A DNA stretch of 64,000 nucleotides, taken from assembly GCA_033977485.1 (NCBI GenBank), contig CM066984.1:107107691-107171690 (forward strand), in the 5' to 3' direction. The stretch comes from Hydrangea macrophylla. Taxonomy: Eukaryota; Streptophyta; Magnoliopsida; Cornales; Hydrangeaceae. Under the pieces are notes generated by a model that made no database searches, was not told where the DNA came from, and saw only the letters and a program-made list of their open reading frames with translations. Positions within the stretch are counted from its first letter, which is position 1; each line of letters begins with the position of its first letter. Both the position numbers and the translations under genes were made by a program. Below, one piece after another: positions 1 to 10,400 of this stretch.

Positions 1-228
1 ATGGGTCCGGGTTGAGTTGCACGGGACCCGCGGGGGTAAGAACTGGCCGGTATAGCTTGAAATGGACATAGAAAAATGCCAAATAGTCCTTAAGAGTTGG
101 ATTCGACCAAATCTGAGGTCACCGCTGCGTCCGGAACGGCCAAATTAGCTAAGAACAAGTGTCCGTTCGTTGAAATCTAGAACCGGAGTGGAGAAAATTG
201 GGAAAAAACAAAAAGTGGGGCCCAAGTG

Positions 229-620
229 CCACGTCAGCAAACCACATGTCAGTCAAAGACACGTGTCGCCTTCTGATTGGCTGGTCAAAGCTGACGAGGC
301 GCTGATTGGGGCACTGACTAAATGTGCTGACTGGGCAGCCAGACGGACACGTGGCAGTCTCTGAATGGCTGGTCAACGTGATGACGTGTCAATCTATACC
401 ACGTGTCAACCTATCATTGGTTGGTCAGTGCTGATGTGTCAGTGACATGGCAGTTGAAGTGGTGGTCAGTGCCATGTGGTTATTTCTCATTGGCTAGTCA
501 ACGCTGACTCAGCGTTGATGTGGCACGTACGTGGTTGTCTCACTGGACTCCTGACTCAGCAGTTGTTGCCACGTGGCAGCGCTGGATTGGTTGGTCAACG
601 TCTGAGCCAACGCTGACTCA
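229..620. promoter_or_regulatory. G-box / W-box refrain array inside LTR
   Basis: A degenerate refrain recurs about every 50-60 bp. It consists of an ACGT-core word (CACGTGTC, CACGTGGCA, CCACGTGTCA, CACGTGGCAGC), then a GATTGG-like word, then GGTCAACGCTGA-like words. CACGTG is the plant G-box/ABRE core recognised by bZIP and bHLH factors. TTGAC/GTCAA is the WRKY W-box core. The position inside an LTR suggests an enhancer region, but regulatory activity is inferred only. Confidence 0.45.
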
Positions 621-989
621 GCACTGACTATTGGATGCGCGTGAATGAAGCAGTACGCTGTGCAGTGGCACGTGCAACGCGTGTAGGCCTCTCCGGTGGC
701 TGTTGGAGGCGGGGTTTCCGGGGTTGGGACCGTCTGGGCGAGACGATTGGGCTAGTGGTGGTGGTGTCCGGCGGTTGTTTCTGGAAAGTCTGCCGGAGCA
801 GATTCTGTGCAGCGGCGGCGCGTGGGGGCTTCTAGCGGTGCATGGGCCGTCCGTGGGTCTTTGTTGGTGGTTTGTCCAGTTGGGTTGGCTCTGGTTTGAT
901 GAGAGGGAGGTTTTGGTATGGGTGGTGAGAAAAAGAGAGGTGTTTAAGGCCCTGTTTGGGGGGTATTTCTGATTCTGGGCTAAGCTTAA

Positions 990-1195
990 GGCTCTGTTTG
1001 GTTCAGACTTAATTTCTGAGCTTTCTGAGTGTTTTTAAAGGCTTTGGTTGGGTAGGGTGTTGGGTAATGGATTGAGGATGGTGGGTTTTGGGTGGTGAAG
1101 ACAGTGGTGGTGTGATGGGGTGATATGGGTGTATTTGGTGGATAACCAAACAAAGCCTATGGTTTTGGGAGGTTTTTCTCAAACCAAACAAGGCC
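990..1195. mobile_element. Small foldback MITE-like element in the LTR
   Basis: The left end GGCTCTGTTTGGTTCAGA and the right end CTCAAACCAAACAAGGCC are imperfect inverted repeats. TTA/TTAA flanks both sides. No coding capacity is seen. It belongs to the common plant class of elements beginning GGC..TGTTTGG. Superfamily not assigned. Confidence 0.5.
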
Positions 1196-2210
1196 TTAAT
1201 GGAGGCTGTTGCCCCTTTCTTTTTTGTACAAAGGAGGCAAGCTTTCTATTTATAGAAAGTTTTTCCAAACCCTACTTGGGTTTTGATTCCATGTAGACGG
1301 AATGCGAAGTGGTATGTGGCAACCTTCGATCGGGACCGTCGATCGATTTCGAACTTCACACTCTGATAATTTTCAATTCAAACGTCCGATTCGGACGATT
1401 TGAAAAGATTTGGGCTCGGTTTAATGTCCTCTTCAAATCCGTGTGGTTGGATCGGACTTCGTTTGAAACTCAGAAATGCCTCCATTTTCTTCAGACTATC
1501 AACGTCTGATCTAGATTGTTTGAACTTCGACTATCGATATTTTTTGATCCAACCGTCCGATCGTCCTAATTCAAGATGATTTGAAATCGTATTGATGTTC
1601 TCTTTGAATCTGTACGGTTCGTTTGAGAATCTCAGTCTCAAAAATGACCGTTTTGCCCCCTTGTGTTTTCCCGTTTGAGCTTTGAAACTTCGATTGGACG
1701 CTGTTTCTTCTCTGATTGTCCGATTGGACTGATTCAAGTCGCCGAACCTCTATTTTTCTCCGTATTTCAGTCATTCATGTCTAGTCGGACTTTCAGTGTT
1801 TCTAGATTAACGATCGTGTCCCTTTTCCTTGATTTCGATGCACCGAAACTTCGATCGGAGCCCGATTCTTCGTCATTATCAAAATTTGATGATTTGAAGT
1901 CCTATGGGTTGGAATTGATTCCTGCTTTGCCCTGATGTAATCGAATTCAACCTTCGGTCGTCCCAGACTTGATTCCGGTCTTGAATTTTGTGCCGAACTT
2001 CGATTCTGATTGAAAACGTCATCGATTATCGTAATCGGACGATCCTGAATTCTGGAACTCCGGTGGATGAGCTATCATCTCTGTATTGACTTTGGTTTAA
2101 CCTCTGGAGTCCCTTTTTGGATTCTGGAGCTCTTTCCTCGATTTGCGTGCCCGATGGGCTCCCTGCCACAATTATTTCTTTTTTTGGCAGGTCAAAATAG
2201 GGTGTCTACA

Positions 2211-2699
2211 ATAGCATTATTCAACATTTAATTCTCAGCATTAGCCCTACAAATGTTTTTTTTTTTAAGAGGAAACTAAATCATCTACTCCATAAATTCT
2301 TAAAAGAAAAAACAACATTCATTAGTAGTAAAGTAGGCTCAAAAATAGGCTAGCTACCCAAATAGCTCGGCATAATTTGATTTTGTTAGACATTTGACTA
2401 GCGAGTTCAGAAAGTTAGCTTTAAACTCCAAATGGCTCCTATTGCCAGGGCAATAATGTATAATGTCAGAACAAAAAGTGTCGATAAAAATTTTAACGAC
2501 ACTTCTTTTTATCGCTAAAACTTTTAACAACATTTTTTTTGCTTTGACAATACCATTACCAACTCCAAATAACTAGCTAAATTTGGAGAGTAATTTTGGA
2601 CTCCCTCCAAATCTCAACATGCTAGCACAAATGTCCACCATTAGTGAAAATACTAAATTGAAGTGTGTAACTAAAATAGTGTGGGATTCACAATATATA
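2211..2699. other. Non-genic AT-rich spacer
   Basis: Simple AT-rich sequence between the LTR end and the Helitron candidate. No ORF, structural RNA or repeat unit that I can support. Confidence 0.5.
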
Positions 2700-2989
2700 T
2701 CAAACCTTATATATATATAAGACTCTGGCAGCTGAAACTTGACTTAGTCAATTATCATATTGCCCTTTTGCATCTTCTCAAAACCATAATACCTCTTCAC
2801 TATACCTTAATTATGCGTATATCGTGGTACTTATCATAATGATACATTGATTTGTGTGAGGGTAATTATGTCATTTCAGATTATTATTACATTCAGATTA
2901 GCTTTTGAACTTTTATTTAATATAATAATGAGGTTTCAATCAACAATCTTGTGTCTAATTACATTTGGGTCAACAATTTTTGGGATATT

Positions 2990-3720
2990 TATTATTTAGT
3001 TAAAAAAGTGGCTATTTTAGTGACTATTTAGGAATTGGTCACTAATATTTACAATTTGATCAACTTCTTCTCTCAAATTTAGGATTTATATATTGTAATG
3101 TGTAATTGCATTTGAGTCAGCAAGTTTGGGATTTTTATTATTCATTTCAAAAAGTCAAAAAAAAAATGTGGCTATTTTAGTGACTGTTTAGGAATTGGTC
3201 ACTAATATTTACAATATAGTCAACTTCTTCTCTCAAACTAAGATCCATATATTGTAATATGCGTAATTACATTTGGGTCATCAAGTTTAAAGTGGCTATT
3301 TAGGAATTGGTCACTAATATTTACAATTTGGTCAACTTCTTCTCTCAAATTTAGGATTCATATATTGTAATATGTGTAATTACATTTTGGTCAGCAAGTT
3401 TTGGGATATTTATTAGTCACTTCAAAAAAATTATAAAAAAAAGTTGATATTTAAATGACTATTTAGAAATTGATCACTAATATTTACAATTTGGTCAACT
3501 TCTTCTCTGAAAAAAAGTGGCTATTTAAGAATTGGTCACTAATATTTAAATTTTGCTCAACTTCTTCTCTAAAATTTAAGGTTCATATATTGTAATATGT
3601 GTAATTACATTTAGGTCAGCAAGTTCTGGGATATTTATTTATACTTCACTTCAAAAAAGCTCAAAACCAAGTGGCTATTTATGAATTGGCCACTAATTTT
3701 TACATTTTGATCAAATTTAA
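2990..3720. repeat. Degenerate tandem repeat inside the Helitron
   Basis: About six diverged units share the words GTGGCTATTT, GAATTGGTCACTAATATTT, GTCAACTTCTTCTCT, ATATTGTAATATGTGTAATT and CAGCAAGTTTTGGGATATTT. Spacing varies from about 80 to 165 bp because some units are internally deleted. No coding potential. Confidence 0.75.
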
Positions 3721-3800
3721 GATTTTTAGATTGTAATATGTATAATTACGTTTAGAGAAGACAAAGAAGCTAAAAAAAAAAAAAAAAAGAAAAGGAGATA

Positions 3801-3831
3801 GGCACGTGCATCGCACGTGCCGGTACCCTAG
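3801..3831 (+). other. Helitron 3' terminal hairpin and CTAG end
   Basis: Perfect inverted repeat GGCACGTGC / GCACGTGCC with a three-base loop, followed by GGTACC and CTAG, then T. In known Helitrons such a hairpin just upstream of CTRR marks the 3' terminus. Confidence 0.65.
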
Positions 3832-4447
3832 TATATATATATATATATATATATATAAGTGCCTATCTAAAATAACCAACAATACTATACCTATTTATTT
3901 CAATTTTTTTTTGGGTAGAAAATACTATACCAATTTCTGAATAGCTAGCCAATATTATTATAGAAAACATACAAAGTTTTCAGTAATTTATCTACTATAG
4001 TTTCTCGAGAAATTATTTTGTGTTGACAGTCACACCCGTGTGACTTTCACTACGAGAGTATTATGTGGATCTTATGTAGATCTTACAAAATAAAAAGATC
4101 ACAAAAGGTGTGACAGACACATAAAATAATTTATCTAGTTTCTCCAATCCTTCTACATACACACCCCGTAACCTTTTTAAGGGGTGAAAACCATATATTG
4201 GATTTGATTCATTGACAGCTTCAACTGATGATTCTGAAAAAAAAGATGCTAAAACCTAAAAATAAGCTCTGCCTTCCTTTGACACAAATAGAACAAAACA
4301 GATACCTGAATTGCATTTGGAATATTAAGACGAAAAAGATTGGGGCAAAACCGAATCTGTCAATTGTCAAAAACATTTTACACAATTTACAGATAAAGAA
4401 AGCCATATATAATCCCTGCTTACTTCCAAGATCATTTTGCTTTTAAC
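3832..4447. other. Spacer and 3' flank of RAD17
   Basis: Begins with an (AT)n tract (3832-3857) and continues as AT-rich non-coding sequence up to the RAD17 stop codon. The part nearest 4447 is presumably RAD17 3' UTR. No poly(A) site is assigned. Confidence 0.5.
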
Positions 4448-7400
4448 TTACCAATCTTCTATTTCATCGTCATCGGAGGACACATTATCTTTGTCATCCA
4501 AACACATATCACCAAATTCGTCATCTTCTATCATGTTGCCCTTCATTGATTCCTGATATGCTTCACATGCTCTAAACCCAAGCCATCTAAGAACAGGTTT
4601 AGTCTCAGTAGCAACAACTGACAGATCTGATAAGCTGAGGCCATTATGTGAAATGCATCTCTGACTAACAATCTCAAGCTGCAATCACATCAAAGATTCA
4701 AAAGGAAGAACCATATGTGAGAAGAGAGACCAAAAATTGTGATGTACTAATAACACTATCCACCATAAAACTAGAATAGAATTCGCTTGAAATTGAGAAG
4801 TAAAGTTACTGTCCACCAAGGACTATGTCGTTCTTACTGACTACGCTTACAATTTTGTCAATAATAAGTCACGGAAATTATGGAAGTATGCTTTGCTAGT
4901 AATGGCCAGATCAACAAACATACATCCACATAGGCCAAATGTATGCTAGTTAACCTTCAAATAAAACACTTCTGATCAACATCAACTACCAGTTGAAAAC
5001 TGGCTCAAAAAACAATAAAAAAACTAAAAATTGAAAACAGGCTCATAGTTTCTCTTCTCTTTCTCCAATACATAAAACTTGCTTTCATTCAGGAGTGCCT
5101 CAGTTTTCCATTTGGATTTAAACAGAAAATGATTTTCATAGTGCCAAAATCAATTATTGCAGACTCCAAGAAAATGAATCTCATGGGGTATGTTACATGG
5201 ACTCTTAAGCACCTGTGTCACACTCCGACTTGGGTATGGGAATATGTGTCCGCCACGTGTCTTACGCATGTCGGAAAAAAAAAAGCAATAAAAAAGTAGG
5301 GACACAGGTTTCGATGTTCCGACACATTTCAAGGAGTATCCTACACAGAGATGTGACCCTTATAGGAGTGTCCGTGTCAAGAAAAATATAGATTTACTGC
5401 AGTGTACCCTGTGTCCCCATGTCCTTAGATTCATGAATTTGGAGAGTCCAACGCTAAATACGTACACACACCCGACATAGGTAGCCAAGTCCATGTAACA
5501 TAGCTCATGGGAATTACACCTGCATTTAACTGACCTTATTGTGCCTTGACGATTGCTCGACCTGCCAGAGCTTTGGACGGCGAATAACATGCCACCTGGA
5601 TGCTCACAGGAGTTGGTGACGACTTTCAACTCATTGAAGTCAATTTGGAACTTTAGGCAAGAATAAACTATACCTGGAAGGTGAAGGATGAAAATTACCA
5701 AATAGCACCCCACGCACAGCAACTGAAGCAGCAGCAGATTGCACAACATTCTCTGCCTCGTAATTTCTAGTTAGCATTCCACTAAGCGAAGAAAGAAGAA
5801 AGTCAGCATCACTTAAGTATGAAGCCACAACCCATGCATCACCTATTGCTTCCTCCCCCAGAAAATCAAGAACTGCAAGAAAATAGTAATATGAGAGCCA
5901 TGTGAAAATTGTTGTTACAGGTATACCAAATGTAACCACAAAAATTGTCATAGCTTTGTTACTTCTCATGCATAAACCTCATGCTTACTTTCACCTAAAA
6001 GTTCTATGTATATATTTTACTTTGTCTTTCCTATTTCAAAAACTATTTCCACAACTTGATCTATGCAGCAGATGGAAGGAAGGCCATTCGTAATTCAAAA
6101 AATGCTGGACATAACACAATTCCCACCCCCTGCCCCCCAGACCCCATTCATGCTGCATAAAAAATAATAAAGAATCTATTTCGTCGTTTTATTTTACTTT
6201 ATAGTTTTCTTAGGTGAATAAGAACCATCTCTGTTCGTTCTACTTTGTCTTCCGTATTTCAAGAAGACAAGAACTAGCTTCCACAATTTGATCCATGCCC
6301 TTGATCTAATGGAAGGAAGCTTGTTCAAAATTTAAACTTATTCTCAGAACTTAAAATTTTTTCACCCAAGTTTCTAAAGCATGTAGGTTATTGTAGATCT
6401 TGATACTCCTATTGCTTTATCACTTTTATAAACAATCCTAAAGTATTGCCAAGAAAAAATTGCACCACAGAGAATTGTCATCAATCATATGCCAGTAAGA
6501 CCATCAATGAAGGTAATATTTTAACCCAAATACATTCAATCAGCTAAGCCAAGATGGTGGAGGTCCCCCATACTTTACAGAACCCATCTATTAGAACCTT
6601 GATTTAGTTAACACTCTGTAAGAGAGAATGCGTATAAACTAATGTAGTCAATTCTCTTTACATTATTTCCAAACATTGTGGGCATTCAATATCCTATTTT
6701 CCAGACTAGCGACACATATTGTATTGTAAATTGTAGTATTCACTAACAATTCTGGAAAAGGAAGTAGAATAATAGGTATATATGGATATATACATTGCAA
6801 AAAATAAAAAATAAAAAACCATGATGTACCAACTGACTTCTTCTATTAACATTGTTACTAATGGCTTTAAAAGAGAGGACGCAAATACTGATATATTTAA
6901 CTCTGAATCATTTAAGAAGACTTAGGATGAAAGCTTATCTTGGGAAAGAAAAAGCATAAAACAAAAGGCGGGTTTTTTTCTTTTTGTTGTCGAGATCAAT
7001 TGGGCTATTAATAAGGGTCGATCCTTTAATGGATGCGTTGCAAGCCATTCAAAAGGAACTAAACCAGTACCCGGGAAATTCACGTGACAATGCATACGTG
7101 TAATATAGCTAATGTAAAAAGAACAGAAGTTAGTTCCCCCTGAAAAATAGCAAGATGCAAATATAAAACACTTGCAGAAGGTAACAATACCATTTTCGTG
7201 TAGAAAATCAGTAATAGATCTCGCTTGCCCATGTGCTTGACAAAGAACCGTTTCTGGTGCATCCATTTTTAATGGTGATCTTGTGAATCTCTCCCTTAAA
7301 ACAAATGCTTCTTTACCTACAACCGCATTAACATAAGAATACAAAAAGAGAATTAAGAAGGGGTGGAATACGAAAATCCTCGAGAAAATAAGAAACTTAT

Positions 7401-10400
7401 CATTCAATTCTCCTGCGTTAGTCGTGTAACAAACAAAAGACAGAGATATAGTCCTATCCAAGCTTGTCAGGATCAATGACGTTAGGACTAGATTAGCATA
7501 GTGAAATTGGTCTCTTTGCTCACAATGATTGAATAGTTGAAGATATCATTAAGGGTCATCAAAGAATGGCAGTCCCGCTTACACAGGACATTGGAAAGGG
7601 TAGTCAGGAAACAACCCTTGCCTTTTGCATTATATTATACACAAAGTGGCTACTCGTAGACTCGCACTTATCAGCCAAAGCTCTTACCATTGCAAAAAAC
7701 AATGGCCCCAAAATATCTAGTAGAATCATTCCTTCATGATCAAATATTTATGCTTCATGATATTTTGGCCTCTAAGAGCAACGCCAACAATGATACTCGT
7801 TTCAGCAAGCTACTTAAATAAAAAATTATTATAGCTATTCACTATTTGACCTTCAATTCCAACAGTGCTCTTCAATTTACCTAGTCATCTTACTTTATTA
7901 CATTTTGTATGGTTGAGATTTGTGCCAATTCATATTGGAAAAATATTCAAAGGCTAAGATTTTAGAGGGAGAAGATAGAGAGTCATTTCTTGCTAGATAA
8001 ATCTAGCTAGTCAAAAAGATAGAAGTTAAAATAGCTAGTCATGTAGCTAGACTGCTGGAGCTCATAATCTCCCTTCTGACTAGCTATTTTGACTTAAAAG
8101 TAAAAATAGCTAGCCTATTGGAGATGCTCTAAGGTTGGAACCACATTTAAGAGTATAATTTCTTTATGCACAAAATGCAACTGAAGTAAAACTTTGAAAT
8201 GTAAACTTCCTGCAGAGACATGATTTGTAGTGGTCCACTTTCTCTTTAGAAAAACAACAAATTCTACATCCATGTCAGTAAAGTAGCCACATCACCACTG
8301 GTGCTAAAAAGTTATAATCCAACTTACAGATGGTTTATAACAAAATGAGAATCCTTATACAAAGCAAAAGTGCTAATCCATCTCATGACATCATGGAACC
8401 AAAACATATATGGTAGCAATGTATGTGAAAGCAAGTAAACACGTTGGTGATGTAACAGATCAAATGATAAGAATCAGGTTAAGCTAAGACCCCCCCCCCC
8501 CAAAGCATGAAAAGAACAAGCTTTGACCATCAAATTAATTTAATTATGAAAGCTCTAGCAGTATCACATCCTGATACATCGAACAGCAATATTAAACTGT
8601 CACTAAACAGGTGCTAGGTCACGAAGTGCTCCAAAAGTTTAAGCTGTTAGAGAATGGGCCCAAGAAAGTACATCAAGACCCCGTCTGGCAAGTGGAGAGG
8701 CAACAAACAAAACTCCATCATAATTGAGACGAACAACAACTGCAATAGGCAAACTAGGACAGGGATGGGTATATGAACTCAAGACCTCCCACAAACAAGG
8801 CTTTGATACCAAGCTTAAGCTGATAGATAATGGGCACAAAAAAGTTTATCACGCTCTAACAACAGGGTGAACAAAGATTCTCTAACTTTGCATCGTTTAA
8901 TCATTAAAATCCTAATTACAAGTTCCATGGGTACATACCCAATTCAGTTGAATTTTGGGTCTCCCTTTTGTTGTGCAGAAATTTTCCCAGGGCATGAAAC
9001 AAAGAAAGAGTTTCATCTCTGCCAAATGGTAAAGAAAACCCATCGTCCAAACATTTGAGATCATCTGATCTATCTCTTGAACAAGAGGGAGTACCACTGG
9101 AAAGGGATAAAGAAAGGTTCGGGTGCGGTTTCAAGCAGAAGTACTGTAAAGACGTGATTGCATGTCTGATATCACCTCCGCTGGCTTTTGCTATTAGATC
9201 AATCTGTTCAGCGGTCACTTTACACTGCTCCTCTCTACATATTTTAGAAAGCGTCTTCTTCATGGAATTCACTGTGATAGGATTGAAAGCCACCTTAAAA
9301 AATTCCCAGAAGTAGTTGGAAATTAGAATTCAGTAATACAAGGTATTAAATTTAAATCAATCTTGTTATAGTAATGTTATGCAAAAAAAAAAAAACAAGC
9401 AAACCAACCTTACAAGCCCCAGCAGTCTGAAGAGACAGCTGAAGTTCTTCCCAGCTACGAGTGTTGTTGCCTGTGGAATCCGCATTACCACAGTCGGTAA
9501 TCAATATAGCTGTTGGAATGCGAGCTGATCGTACGAGAAGATTCAAGCAGCTGTGGAGTCTATTATAAGCAACTTTTCCATTTGCCACAGGAAGATCATC
9601 AAGTAAGATGATGATTGATGTTTGGGATCCTCCTGAATGGTCTGCGGGAATCGTTCCATACCTCCCTATCCTCTCAACAAAATTTTCAAACTCGTCCAAC
9701 TTTGATATGTAGCGTATCCCTAGTATTATATCAGCGTGAATGGGATTTAGTTATAACCCAACCATTTAAAGAGAAAAAGTAAAATTAACTATTGCTGCCT
9801 CGAACAATCAAATATGGCCTTATATGCATATTTTTCATAAAATTACAGTTATCAAAACTTTACTTATCTGAGTTTCAGTGTCTGTATGTCCACCAACCCA
9901 AGGGATTGTCTGCACCCTTGAGTTATGAAGAAAATACAGAAATATATTAAGCCAAACATTTTTAGAGGATAAAATTAGGGTTAAATACATTTACACCCCC
10001 TGTGATTTGGCCAATGTGCACTTACCCCCCTGTGGTTTAAATTTTGGCACTAATACCCCCTGCGATTCAGACTAAAGTGCTACCGTTAAAATTTGCTAAC
10101 GAGCAAGCTGAAATGAACAAATTACCCCCAAGTCTTCATAACAATGTTAAAAAAAAATTTTGTTTACTTCAATTTGTTCAGAGAGAAACATATGGTTTTG
10201 AATAGGGTGAGAAAGAATCTTTGACATTTTTTAGGATTTTCTTGGTATAGGTGATGTGCTTGACCCAAAGAATATGGTTTATGACTTATTTTCCTTTGAA
10301 TATGACTTTCAGGGCAAAAGAGTCATTTTACCCTTCAAATTAGGGCTCCCAAGTGTAAAACCATTAATTTGGATGGAAAAATCACGGTTGCACTTTAGTG

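Larger units (their letters stand above)
1..2210 (+). mobile_element. 3' part of a long LTR (Ty3/gypsy-like), left end outside window
   Basis: The block ends in GGTGTCTACA at 2201-2210. That is the exact reverse complement of TGTAGACACC, which starts another LTR in this window at 56778. TG...CA ends with this decamer fit long plant gypsy LTRs of Tat/Ogre type, but the family call is inference. No long ORF is present. It carries a promoter-like refrain at 229-620, a small foldback element at 990-1195, and repeated C(C)GAT(C/T)GG-type words between about 1330 and 2060. The matching left terminus and target duplication lie outside the window, so solo LTR versus full element cannot be decided. 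Confidence 0.6.
2700..3831 (+). mobile_element. Probable non-autonomous Helitron
   Basis: The 3' end has the Helitron signature: a perfect 9-bp GC-rich hairpin (GGCACGTGC, loop ATC, GCACGTGCC, 3801-3821), then six bases later CTAG (CTRR) at 3828-3831 followed by T. The proposed 5' end is TC at 2700-2701 preceded by A, so insertion would be between A and T in a TATATA run. The body is AT-rich, lacks Rep/helicase coding, and carries a degenerate minisatellite. The 3' end is convincing; the 5' end is a best guess within AT-rich sequence. Confidence 0.6.
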
